64,000 bases of DNA from Lepidostoma basale (taxonomy: Eukaryota; Arthropoda; Insecta; Trichoptera; Lepidostomatidae), in the NCBI GenBank assembly GCA_022606425.2, contig JAHDVF020000851.1:62001-126000 (forward strand), given 5' to 3'. How positions within the stretch are numbered: the first letter of the stretch is position 1; each line of letters begins with the position of its first letter. The notes beneath the pieces are model-generated. The model was given only the letters and a program-made list of their open reading frames with translations. It had not been told where the DNA came from and did not search any database. Below, piece after piece: positions 44,657 through 54,609 of the stretch. A program made the translations under genes and the position numbers.

Positions 44657-44659
44657 CAG

Positions 44660-44709
44660 ATCTTAATGGCTTTCATAGTCATCGCTGGAATGATCTCATC
44701 TTCAGAATG
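44660..44709 (+). CDS. Secreted protein gene 3, exon 2 (signal peptide core)
   Basis: It encodes ILMAFIVIAGMISSSE plus two bases of a Cys codon. The acceptor ATTGCAG ends at 44659 and the donor GTAAGT starts at 44710. With MDVRLV from exon 1 it makes a clean signal peptide ending near SSSEC. Confidence 0.8.
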
Positions 44710-44933
44710 GTAAGTAGTCACTGGGCTTTGTATTTCATTGTCAACTGAATTTCACGATATTTTACTGGCGGTAATGACCTGAAACGCGCGTCAGAGCAAA
44801 ACTATTTTTTGTCAATATGGAAATACGCAAACTGAAATGAAATCGCAGTAATTGCTTTTCTAGTGCATGATAATATATCCAACTTATTTGAAGCTTCCTT
44901 AGTACATAAACATATATTCAGCCATATCGTCAC

Positions 44934-45284
44934 CAACGGGTTCCAACTAACAAAATTTCACATTTGGCTTTTTTTCGTGAAAAGGGTTCTTACTAACCTT
45001 ATATATACGTACAATTAAAAAAAACATGTAATAGTATCGTCATTTTGATGTTACGAAAATAATCAAGTTCCATCTGATCATTCAAAACACACGATTCACT
45101 GAAGAAGGATTAATTTACATTTAGAACTTTATTATTACAACTGTCGCGTAAAAGAGTTTCATCTTCTTCAGATGGAACCCTTTTAATCCAAGATACACAC
45201 CCGAAACCAACAAAACTTTGACTTCATTTATCTCAGCTTTTTACTTTTGACAATTGGAACCTTCTTACTCTCAGGTGACGATTT
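44934..45284. mobile_element. MITE family M1, copy 3 (inverted, truncated end)
   Basis: The element at 44938-45280 is homologous to the other copies in the opposite orientation. The left end keeps CGTCACC but has lost about 14 bases of the inverted repeat. The right end is complete (CTTACTCTCAGGTGACG). Flanks ATAT (44934-44937) and ATTT (45281-45284) are an imperfect target duplication. It lies in intron 2 of secreted-protein gene 3. Confidence 0.88.
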
Positions 45285-45409
45285 CAGATTTTTTAAATTA
45301 ATTTTCTAATTTACCTGTATGTCTGTTATAACATTATTAAATTAGATTATATTATGTATATTAAAAAAAACTGTTTACGTAGAACCCAACTAAGGTTCAT
45401 GATGCAGTA

Positions 45410-45720
45410 TCATGAACAGCTATGACAACCACACTGAAGGTTCCGGTTCGATTCCCAGCGATGACAGTGTGAAAAAAATCTTCACGATGTGCAGAATTCA
45501 CATGATAATAAAAATTGCGATAGACTAGCACCCATCACATAACATGAGAATCAATAGCTAAAAAAATGTTTACAGTAATTAGGTTCAAATAACCTGTTGT
45601 ATACAAAAATGTGGAAGGCAACGGAAATCTGCCACATGAAAAAGGCCAAAGTGGTATCCCAAGAACCAGCAAAGATATATATGACTTTGCTGCCAACCAA
45701 TTCCTATGATTGAAACTTAA
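45410..45720 (+). mobile_element. tRNA-headed SINE S1, long-tail variant
   Basis: A B-box-like word (ggttccggttcgattcccag), the body (gcagaattcacatgataata, gatagactagcacccatcac), and the same long tail as at 17550 (aataacctgttgtatacaaa, aagtggtatcccaagaacca). Confidence 0.8.
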
Positions 45721-45904
45721 AAAAACAATTACTTATTTTATGACTAGATAGTTATGAGAGTATGACATTAAAATACTACAGAGTATGAGATTAAAATATG
45801 ATTCATTATTTAATAATCAACATTATTTGCTGCTATTTTTCATTGTGTTTAAGTGCTAAATTGTGAATATAAAATATTTTTTAGGCTTTTAATGAATTAA
45901 TTAA

Positions 45905-46022
45905 TCCTTTACTATTTTCCCCCCTCTCCTCCCTCTCTTTTTCTCTTTCTCTCTCTCTTTCTCTTTCTCTTTCTCTCTCTCTCTTTCTCTTTCTCTCTCT
46001 CTCTTTCTCTCTCTCTCTCCTT
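45905..46022. repeat. Pyrimidine microsatellite (TTTCTC)n / (CT)n
   Basis: A run of only C and T for about 110 bases in intron 2 of secreted-protein gene 3. Confidence 0.95.
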
Positions 46023-46311
46023 AGAAAAAGAGCCTTAAATTGTCTACTCTACTTGTGAGCCACAATCAACAGCGTAACATTTAAAATAACTTTGTAGCAA
46101 TAAATGATGCAATAATTAATAACTGTGAAAACATACTATCAATTTCCTTGCAATTTTTGAACACATTGATTTTCAATAAAAACAGTTGGAGATGATTGTG
46201 TCAGTTTATACCGCGATTCTGGCAAAGATTTAAGAGTATTTTTTTGCTTGAATGCTTATTGTCTCTGCGCGTGTTTGGAGGTCAATACAATTTTTTAAAA
46301 TTTGAGATGTT

Positions 46312-47075
46312 TTAGACTATAGGTTCCCAACCATTTTGGATCACCTCACAAACAAATATTATACGAGTAATTTCCAATGCCCCCTCTCTCATAATAGCTA
46401 TACAAAATATTGAAATACATATTATTACTATGTAAAAATAAGAAACGATTTGTCACAAACAGTACTTAACCATTTTGTGGTAATGAGATGTTTCGCCTTG
46501 TAAAGGTAATGTAAAATGTAGTATCAAAATTTAAAACCAAATTAGATGTACGTATACTTAACAGTATTTTTTAAATGCTTCTAAATAACAATGAGATCAA
46601 CATTTTTAATAGAGTTAGGTTGAAAAATAAAATGTTAATCATTGTAAAGCTTTTTGTTTTTCTTCGATGGGTCTATAGCTTATATCGAGCCTTGACCTCC
46701 ACCAGTCCTCACTTCCAAGCACTCCTGTCACCTGCTGCGGCTTTCCAGTCTGTCATTTTGCTGTAGTTGTGCAGTGACCTTCCTCACCTCATTTTCAAAT
46801 CGAAGTCAAGGCATACCGACCCCTCTTCTTCCACCCGGATGTTCCTCAAGGGTTGCTTTAGTACCAAAGGGTATTCTTTCCACATGTGCAGCCCATCTTA
46901 GCCTACGTCTAGCAAGTATAGATAGCTTGAGTACTTTGTAGAGGTTTTTCAACGCATCAAAGGCTCTTTTCTCCTTTTTATTCATAATTTCTTAAATAAA
47001 TTCACCACAGTGCCCCCCTTGACTGCCTTAACGCCCCCTTTTGTCCTTGAACCTAGCACCCCCTAGGATACTTTG
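46312..47075. mobile_element. Possible hAT-like non-autonomous element with LINE insert
   Basis: The start ctataggttcccaaccattttgg and the later gtgcccccttgactgcc / cgcccccttttgtccttga words resemble known hAT-derived repeats that begin with TTCCCAACCTTTTTGG and carry C-rich runs. The ends are not matched to each other, so the borders are uncertain. A LINE fragment sits inside it at 46655-46985. Confidence 0.35.
46655..46985 (-). mobile_element. RTE-like LINE group G C-terminal fragment
   Basis: The minus strand reads EKRAFDALKNLYKVLKLSIL, ARRRLRWAAHVERIPFGTKA, then TLEEHPGGRRGRYALTSI. It is a short piece around the RRLRWxxHVxR segment typical of RTE tails. Confidence 0.7.
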
Positions 47076-47237
47076 CTTGGAAGCATCTACTGATATTTTA
47101 TTTTTTGTGGACGTGATATATTTTTGAATTTGAACTTTGGAAAGAAGCTATTACTTGGTGGTTTGACATATTTAAAATTAGAATTAAACACTTTTAAAAC
47201 GTTGTATAAAACCACTTTATTTTGAGTCAGGAGCGCC

Positions 47238-47269
47238 AACCGGTTTCACTCTGTAACGAGCTTCGTCAG
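47238..47269 (-). ncRNA. Hammerhead-like core, left arm of type b element
   Basis: CTGACGA, A, stem II GCTC-gttaca-GAGT (C-G, T-A, C-G pairs), GAAA, palindromic CCGG, TT. Stem I offers three pairs next to the core (GCC with GGC). Confidence 0.58.
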
Positions 47270-47307
47270 GGCTATACACAAACTGATTATTTAATTGAAA
47301 AGGTACC

Positions 47308-47339
47308 CTGACGAAACTCGTTACAGAGTGAAACCGGTT
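47308..47339 (+). ncRNA. Hammerhead-like core, right arm of type b element
   Basis: CTGACGA, A, stem II ACTC-gttaca-GAGT, GAAA, CCGG, TT. Stem I pairs C47307-G47340, C47306-G47341, skips one A-C mismatch, then T47304-A47343 and G47303-C47344. This is the best-formed core in the window. Confidence 0.62.
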
Positions 47340-47484
47340 GGCACTCCTGACTCAAAATAAGGTGGTTTTTTACAACGTTTTTATTTATTTATATTTAAAT
47401 TTTTATTTAAAGACTAATACCAAGGATTTAAATCAATGATATTAAAATTTATGTTTACAATCTTCAATGTGAGCAGAAAATAGC

Positions 47485-47585
47485 TCATTATTATGAAGAA
47501 GGAATCTGGTCGTGTCCAGGCTTGAACCCAGGTCCCCTGGATCAGGAGCCAAGCATTCTATCCCCTAGATCACCACCCGATTTTA
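47485..47585 (-). mobile_element. tRNA-like SINE fragment S2
   Basis: The minus strand has a box-A-like word (gtggtgatctaggggataga) and a box-B-like word (ctgggttcaagcctgg) about 45 bases apart. The acceptor stem does not close well, so it is a SINE or tRNA pseudogene rather than a tRNA gene. Confidence 0.5.
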
Positions 47586-47633
47586 AAAGTGTTTAATTAT
47601 AATTTTACTGAATTTGTAATTTTTTTTCTGCAG

Positions 47634-47847
47634 CAAACACAAAAAGGTCGTTATCCACGTGCCGTTCAAGGTGAAGAACATTAAGCACACGCACACCATC
47701 TACAAGATCATCCACGAGCACCACAAGCCGCACCACGAGGCGGAGGAGCTGCTGGAGGAGCATGAGCACTTCCACCATCCGTCGTCGTACCGACACCACG
47801 CCGCCCCAGCTCATCGGTTCCCGCCCCCCGCCCACCACTTCGGGTAG
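47634..47847 (+). CDS. His-rich secreted protein gene 3, exon 3
   Basis: It encodes KHKKVVIHVPFKVKNIKHTH, then TIYKIIHEHHKPHHEAEELL, EEHEHFHHPSSYRHHAAPAH, and RFPPPAHHFG before TAG. The acceptor CTGCAG ends at 47633. The alternating basic/hydrophobic stretch (IHVPFKVKNI) followed by HTHTIYKII resembles a motif I know from lepidopteran secreted or cuticular proteins of unknown role. The dense His clusters could bind metal ions, which is inference. GC content is high against an AT-rich background. Poly(A) signal at 47942. The overlapping minus-strand frames at 47605-47941 are shadows. Confidence 0.85.
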
Positions 47848-47941
47848 TGCGACACTCAAAATATATGCAGAATTTTATATGTGACAAGTAGCGAAATTTA
47901 AGTATATAAAATTGCTGGTATAATTTTGAAAACGAATTCAT

Positions 47942-47947
47942 AATAAA
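47942..47947 (+). terminator. Poly(A) signal of secreted-protein gene 3
   Basis: AATAAA 95 bases after the stop. Confidence 0.65.
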
Positions 47948-50440
47948 ACTGTGATTAATATGATGATTCCGAAATAACCTATGCGCAATTCACCTAATAA
48001 CTTTAAGCGGATTAAAAAAAATATTTGTTGATGCATTATATTTCCTATAAGCAATCGCTCTTTCTTTAAATCTTACATTGTATAGTTCCATTTAATGATT
48101 TATACAACACATATAAATACTCAATTTTTTATTCTATTTATACATAAATTATGTTGTATAGGCATTTTGGCCAAAGCTTTATTGTTACCATATTATAAAT
48201 TTACTAAAACCCATTAGACTCTATATTGAAAACTATAATTTTAAATATCGCACATCCTCGTAACACAGAAAATATTTGTTTTTAATGAAAATAATAAAAA
48301 ATATTGCTGTCATCTAACATATTTTATAATCCACGAATGGATTGACGAATTTCACTTACAATAATAACAATATACGCTTAATATTCATTTTCATTACAAC
48401 ATAGTAGTTCACGTAAGGTAAAAGCAATATTAAGATGTGTTTTTCTCAGAACTGCTTGTATTGTGACAGTTTTTCAGAGGATGTTTTTACACCATAAGAT
48501 TATTATCTAGATGCACGTGAGACTATTTTCACGTAAAATGTGAATGGCCATAGTTTAATTTTGCGAGTAAGTTGCATTAAGTATATTTTTATTTTGACTT
48601 AACCGAAAGTTACCAACTGACCTCAGAATATTAACCTTATTTAGAAGGAATATAATGCTGCATTGTGGGTATTATAATATAACCATACTTTACGAACTGA
48701 GATGTGCCGAATAAACACAATGCACTCCTGAAGCGCTTTGTAATTAGTTATACGAGTATTTCATAAACTTCATTCCTCTTTAATAGAGTCACGATTTGGA
48801 ACACATCAGAATCACGTGAATACACATACTTTCCCCAAATAAAAGGAAAAATTCAAAACGTAAAAGTATAACTAATCACGTTATTAACGTGAATAACTGT
48901 GTACCGATTAAAAAATGCCTTCTGAACCATGACACGCGCACTATGAAAATTTATCGAATTATACATTCAATAGATTATCGATTAGGAAATTGAAATATTA
49001 AATATATGAGTATATAATAATATTATTGGAAACACTGAAAAAATTATCATGCGTACACTTGATTAAGAAACAACGTTTCCGGAAACAAAAATAAAATCAA
49101 TATTAGTATGACGTAAAAAGAGAAAACTACAGATTTAAAAAATATATTAAATACGAGTATACGTGGCAACTCACCCGTGAGTTCACATTTTCTTGCTCTG
49201 TACGCAGGCGACTCACCCATGAGTGAATATGTTCCATTGTTTTTCGAGATTGTATTAAGAGGAATCAATTTTATTTTTATCGATCGTATCATATTTTCTA
49301 AAAAGTTTCGTAAAATTGAATAAATGTTCATTTGTGAAATTCAACCTAATCTTAAAAATACCAAGAAAAAAAAATTTCTAGGGAAATAATAATACTTGTA
49401 TTTTTGACAATTAAATAAAAAAGTACTGCTATTTTATATCAACACTTTATTACTTAAAAAAAACTGTATACTAAATGCCCTGTTTTAACGGTATCCGTGA
49501 TTTTTTAGAATTATTTAAGTTTATTTATAGTTTGGTAAATCGATCTAAAAAAAACGAAGTAACTATATGAAATTTAATATACGGTACGCAATATTTAGGA
49601 TGAATTTTTATTACTACATATTAATCTCATATTTATTGTAATTAATTATGTTAAAGAATAAAAACACGTAATGGATATTTTAAATATACTGTAAATAAGA
49701 TATTTTTTCCAGTTGTAATAAAATCACCATTAAACAATTGTTTTGTTTTAATTATTTAGAAATTTGTGAATAAAGTGATTTTCAGATTATTTTCAGATTA
49801 ATGTGCGTGAATCAATGAATCAAATTTTGAAATACTCTTGTTATTATTGCGGTGTATGTAATCAAAACAATATAGTATTGTTTATTTTTTGGCGTTTGAT
49901 ATTAAATTAACTGTAACACGCTTAGAGAGATTGCTTTATTTATTTATTAAACTTAATTATAAACAGGAGATAAATTATGAGGAATGAATGTGATTTATTG
50001 ATTTAAAATATGGAAGATACTTGACAATAATATTTTGGATTGTTGAAAAGAAATTTACTTAAAAATTTAAATCGTTTTAATCTTACGCAACTGAGATGCA
50101 AAATTATTGTTGTACAGGTAGGTACTTTTATATATTATAGTATGAATATAATTGGAATTAAATATATTTTGGAATATTACAACATAATACAATATTTTTT
50201 TCACTATTTTCGATGTTGGCTTTTCTAGGTTTCTATAATTTAAATACAGATTTTGTATGTATATTTTAAATAGGGTATTATTGTAAAAAGGGAGACGGAG
50301 AGGTAAAACTCATACTCTACACATGTATAGATAGTATCTACAATATATATCAGCATAAATATTCCCTTGCCATCAATATTATCATAAACTGCTGAAGCTA
50401 CTTACAAGAAAAATCTCATCGATTGGGTAAAATAGTCAGA
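47948..50440. other. AT-rich intergenic stretch
   Basis: No gene recognised. Two copies of a small palindromic word (actcacccgtgagt / actcacccatgagt) occur near 49171 and 49211. Confidence 0.5.
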
Positions 50441-50445
50441 TATAT

Positions 50446-50845
50446 ATGGAAACTATGACCCTCACCAAGAGAAATGTAGAAAGATTAAGAGTCACGCAGC
50501 GTTCCATGGAAAGACACATGCTCAGCGTCAGTCTCCGAGATAAAATCAGAAATGAGGAGATTAGACGCCGAACAAAAATAATGGACATCATGGAACGACT
50601 AGCGAGACTGAAGTGGCAATGGGCGGGTCATGTGGCGAGACAGAGTGAGAATAGATGGACCCAGAAAATAATAAGGTGGAGACCATGGGAGAATAGGAGA
50701 AACGTCGGCAGGCCGCAAAAAAGGTGGGCCGACGACATTGCTGCCGTGGGGGGAAAATGTGGCTACGGCTGGCAGGAGATAGAGACGAATGGAAGGGAAG
50801 AGAAGAGGCCTATGTCCAGTAGGGGACGAAGAAGAAGAAGAAGAT
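50446..50845 (+). mobile_element. Group D LINE C-terminal fragment, open frame
   Basis: An uninterrupted frame encodes VERLRVTQRSMERHMLSVSL, RDKIRNEEIRRRTKIMDIME, LKWQWAGHVARQSENRWTQK, then NVGRPQKRWADDIAAVGGK, ending in an (AGA)n tract at 50827-50842. This is the complete RTE-type C-terminal tail. No RT is attached. Confidence 0.88.
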
Positions 50846-51494
50846 ATACAATACTAATGAAATACAATTGGAAGCAGTAGAAAATTTATTTTATATTAAA
50901 TCCATTCATTACTTTTATTAGATAAACTTCTTAAAAATGCATTGCTAATTATAATGCGATTTTATCTCATTTGGCAAATGGTATTTTTCTTTCATAAAAA
51001 ATAAAAATAAACGCTCCTAGACTAAAAGAGAAATTCAAATTGAAGTAGCTGCAATAAAGGTCATTATTCTACAAATTTGTCGCCATTGCGTGGTTAATCT
51101 GATCGGTGCACAGCGGCAAGAGGGGCGAGAGCATCTCGAGTCACGTAGAACCGCTTGACGAAAGTTTTGCCGTTGAGAGGTAAAAGTTGTTTTATCGAAT
51201 AATTGAACAGTTGAATAAAATTAATCAAAAAATATCAAGAGTACTCGCTGTGCGAAAAATCCCGCTAAAACTACACGGGAACTCAGTTAATTTGTATCGG
51301 TCGTTTGTGGAAAACTGAGTCCAATATAGAGAGAATATTTTATTGAAAGTTATGGCGTTAACACTGTGAATTTCCATTGTAATTGGAAATTAGAATTGAA
51401 AAAAAAAAACAGTTTGTTTACTAGTTAGTTATTTACACTTGAGAATGGAGGTCCCCTCAGAAACATGTCGTGGCTAATATTTTTATTTTATATA
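50846..51494. other. Intergenic stretch, partly unexplained
   Basis: At 51060-51330 there is a GC-richer, non-repetitive segment (gtcgccattgcgtggttaat, cgagtcacgtagaaccgctt) with no frame or known repeat. At 51438-51469 lies a degenerate hammerhead-like core. Confidence 0.45.
51438..51469 (+). ncRNA. Degenerate hammerhead-like core (type e)
   Basis: TTGAGAA, t, GGAGG...CCTC, A, GAAA, CATG, TC. Relative of 5124 and 54684. A group A LINE copy begins about 30 bases downstream. Confidence 0.38.
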
Positions 51495-51745
51495 AATCTA
51501 CTGGCAAAAGAAGGATGAAATTAGAATAAATGCAGTAGAAATGAGATGTTATAGACGAATGTTTGGATACTCTGTGTATGATAGATTGTCGAATGAAAAT
51601 ATAAAAAGTGAATGCGGTGCAAATGATGGTGTTATGAACAAAATAATGAAAGGACCATTAAGATGGTTTGGACATATGGAAAGAATGAATGAAGAAAGAA
51701 TGGTAAAAAAGTTATATGTTAACGATGTAAATAGAACCATTTAGT
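51495..51745 (+). mobile_element. Group A LINE fragment
   Basis: ISTKRRMKLE-like start, then INAVEMRCYRRMFGYSVYDR, NDGVMNKIMKGPLRWFGHME and RMVKKLYVNDVNRTI. It is cut off before the GRPRKT segment. Confidence 0.85.
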
Positions 51746-52420
51746 GAATCATTTCAATTCGCTTCAATAAAGCAAATCCCTTGCTGCCATGTGAATTACA
51801 TTCATATCAAAGTAATTCGAATACTTTTAAATTTGTTTTTCTCACATACGAGTATATTAAACTTTATTCATTTTGAGTATTGATTTCAACTTAATAAATA
51901 ACTGAATTTAATTCAACTAATAAGTTAACACAACATTTATTGGTTCTGAGGTGGTATAAAGTTCGCCGGGTAAGTTAGTGTGCATTATGGACATGTGGAA
52001 ACTATCACATTACAGGTCTTAGTGGCTTCCCCATTTACATTTTACTGCAAACGAGTACTTAAGAAGTTATAATTTAACAGAATAAAATAATTTTACTTAA
52101 TAAGTGAGACTAATACATTGTTAACAATAATTAAGGGGCAAGAGAAAGATTTTTTTTAACCCTTAATTGAACCGAAGGAAAGTATTTACCACGTGACATT
52201 ACTGATGTTTCTTCAGAAACAGGTTAGTATTACCCAAAATATTATGTATAAATCAAACGAACATATCTGTCGATGAATTGAAAATAATAATTATTCAGAA
52301 CAAATTCGTAAAGGGGTCATTTTTGGGGGTATATTATTATAAATTTATAAAGAATTACTTCGAAATACTTACAGAATTTCATGACTACAGACATAGGCAC
52401 TTATACAATGTTTACATCGA
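51746..52420. other. Intergenic stretch
   Basis: No gene recognised. A decayed hammerhead-like word may lie near 52190. Confidence 0.4.
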
Positions 52421-52423
52421 CAA

Positions 52424-52632
52424 TTAAGAACTTAAAAAAGCTAAGATTCTTACGCGCACGTCGATTCTTCCGACATCTAACATGATCAACTTAAATTTTT
52501 TATTAATTTGATCATGCCATGTTTGTCTCGGTCTACCTCGACTCCGTAATCCATTTACATCATTAACCAATATTTCTCCATCCATGCGCATCATATGTCT
52601 AAACCAACGCAACGATCCTTTCATAATGGTAT
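52424..52632 (-). mobile_element. Group A LINE fragment, antisense half
   Basis: The minus strand encodes MKGSLRWFRHMMRMDGEILV, NDVNGLRSRGRPRQTWHDQI and NKKFKLIMLDVGRIDVRVRI. It stands head-to-head with a sense copy starting at about 52640. Confidence 0.82.
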
Positions 52633-52930
52633 ATGGCAGACTGTAAATTACAAACATAAGAATTAATTCTGTGCGAATCAAAGTGTTATTGAAAATATAA
52701 TAAAAAAGGCTCATTAAGATGGTCTGGATATATATGAAAGAATGAGTGAAGAAAGAAATTATATGCCAAAAACGTAAACATAATTGGAAATAGAGGAATA
52801 CCGAGGAAAACGTGGCACGATGAAATCGATCAAACATTAAATGTAGGTCACGTGAGGAGTAGAAGAAATTGACGTGCGTGCACGACACGTTGTATGAATG
52901 TCGAGGAAGTGGGAGAGTATTTCAGGAAAT
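52633..52930 (+). mobile_element. Group A LINE fragment, sense half
   Basis: Decayed NEFCANQSVIENIIKKAH-like sequence, then RWSGYI, GNRGIPRKTWHDEIDQTLNV and GHVRSRRN. It stops before the 3' terminus. Confidence 0.78.
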
Positions 52931-52984
52931 TTATTTATTCTTATATTATACGAGTATATTAAATAAACATCATAAAATCTACAA

Positions 52985-53085
52985 ATAGACTTCTTCTTCT
53001 TCTTCTTTTAGACCTTTAATCTCTTTCTGTAATCAAGCTAGCCTCTCTTGGGAGGTCAACTCCCAGCTATCCTTCAATGATCAAA
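52985..53085 (-). mobile_element. Group B LINE 3' end scrap
   Basis: A TTC tail (cttcttcttcttcttttaga) is followed by cctctcttgggaggtcaact, the reverse of the group B end. It directly abuts the group C copy. Confidence 0.75.
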
Positions 53086-53087
53086 TG

Positions 53088-53515
53088 CCATTTGTGGTTT
53101 GTTTTATTGTATGGATGTGAAACGTGGACCTTAAAAGTCAACTCAATGAACGGACTGGAAGCATTTAAAATGTGGCTCTATCGCCGAATGCCCAGAATTC
53201 CCTGGACAGCATGGTAACCAATTCTGAAGTCCTGAAGAGAGCTATAGTTGACAGGGAGCTCTTGTCAACTATCAAGGTTCGGAAAATTTCGCATTTGGGT
53301 CATGTACTGCTTGGGGAAAAGTACCACCTTCTCCAACTGCTATTGGAGGGGAAAATTGAGGGACGCCGAAGGCCCGGTAGGAGACAGATGTCCTGGCTGC
53401 AAAACGCGAGGGAGTGGAGGAGCTGTTCCGAGCGGCGCAGGACAGGGACAGATTCGCCGAGGTGATCGCCAACATTGGGGGACCCGACAAGGCGCTTGAA
53501 GAAGAAGAAAAATGA
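53088..53515 (+). mobile_element. Group C LINE C-terminal fragment
   Basis: VLLYGCETWTLKVNSMNGLE, AFKMWLYRRMPRIPWTAW, then after a frameshift NSEVLKRAIVDRELLSTIKV, RKISHLGHVLLGEKYHLLQL, LLEGKIEGRRRPGRRQMSWL. A 1-bp deletion also explains the overlapping frame at 53248. It ends in GAAGAAGAAGAA. Confidence 0.87.
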
Positions 53516-54240
53516 AAATAAAATAAAATAAAAATTGATATATAATTTCTTTATTATTATACTTGCATATTTAGTGGGCTTCCACTTGTTTTCTAGAAGT
53601 TTTATTATATTTTATGGGAATGACATGAATAACTGATAGTTGCCAAATTATACAGGCTAAATCAATGGTACATTAAATATTCCTGTTGATAATCATCAGT
53701 CTAATAATTTTTCATTGAATATATATATTTATCAATCAATTTAAAACATTAAGTTAAACTTTTAAGATTCATAAGCTACCAAACTTTGTTTAATTTTTTA
53801 CACACATCGTTTTATTTACTTATTATTAAAAATGAACTTCCATCAAAAGATCTCAGAAAAATCATTTGAAGTAAGAAATTGTATAAAAAAGTTGATGAAA
53901 TGACATCGCATATCATCTTGTTAAAAACAAATGCAAAATAGATACATCTAAATGAATTGTTTTCAAGTCTTATATATTATAATTTATAGACAAGAGATTT
54001 TATAACTTATTATCAAACCACAAATCAAATTCTAAAACGATAAGTTAATTTCACATAAATATAATATATGAGTTTTATGTATAAATATATTTATGTATAA
54101 AAGATATTTATATATTTATGAATAAAAGATTTATAAATACATAAATATATATTTTTTCACATGAATATTTGTCTTTTATATTAATAAAAAAAAATATATA
54201 TAATTTTTTTTAAATGCTTAGTTTTATTATCCTTGTTCCT
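53516..54240. other. AT-rich intergenic stretch
   Basis: No feature seen except runs of ATATTTATG at about 54060-54150. Confidence 0.5.
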
Positions 54241-54249
54241 CTAGTCATG

Positions 54250-54280
54250 ACCGGTTTCGGCAGCTCGCTTCTATCTTGGC
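54250..54280 (-). ncRNA. Decayed hammerhead-like core (type f)
   Basis: Minus strand GCCAAGAT, decayed stem II ending AGCTGCC, GAAA, CCGG, TC. The 3' half is intact and matches 17053-17085. Confidence 0.35.
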
Positions 54281-54609
54281 AGCACACGAAATATTTAAAT
54301 AATGGACTGAGTCTGTAGAAATATTTAATTTAAATTTCGACCGTAAAATGGTTATTCTGTCTTCCAACGAATGATTACCGATTATCTAGATGGTCCAAAT
54401 GGACCACAAAATTAAGCCCTGTTTTCCACTTAATTGTAATTTAATTTATTTCAATATAATGTGATTACAAAAGACAACAGTCATGCAATGTAAAACAGTA
54501 GTAGAATTATAAAATTCAATATCTAAGACAGCGACTAAGACTGTTGATACAATTATTTATTACACATTTAATATCCAATCCATTAATAACATCAAATTTC
54601 AATTAAACA

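Larger units (their letters stand above)
38409..44659 (+). other. Intron 1 of secreted-protein gene 3 (6.25 kb, repeat-filled)
   Basis: It holds group A LINE copies (39170, 40075, 43380), a hammerhead-like scrap (40590), an RTE-like group E copy (41940) and a CR1/Jockey-like copy (42855). The stretches 38409-39165 and 40650-41935 show nothing recognisable. Confidence 0.75.
47196..47378. mobile_element. Inverted-repeat element with two hammerhead-like cores (type b)
   Basis: The arms begin aaaacgttgtataaaaccac and ttattttgagtcaggagcgcc, and are repeated inverted after a loop of about 38 bp (47270-47307). Both arms are highly similar and each contains a hammerhead-like core. The total is about 180 bp. 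It is in intron 2 of secreted-protein gene 3. Confidence 0.82.

Noticed and set aside
45905..46022. Unusually strong polypyrimidine tract acting in splicing of gene 3
   Set aside because: It is a microsatellite more than 1.6 kb from the acceptor at 47633; no link is visible.
47485..47585. tRNA gene on the minus strand
   Set aside because: Boxes A and B are recognisable, but the acceptor stem pairs at only about half of its positions and the anticodon arm is poor. Treated as SINE or tRNA pseudogene.
50446..50880. Independent 144-aa gene
   Set aside because: The sequence is the C-terminal tail of an RTE-like LINE with its (AGA)n tail.
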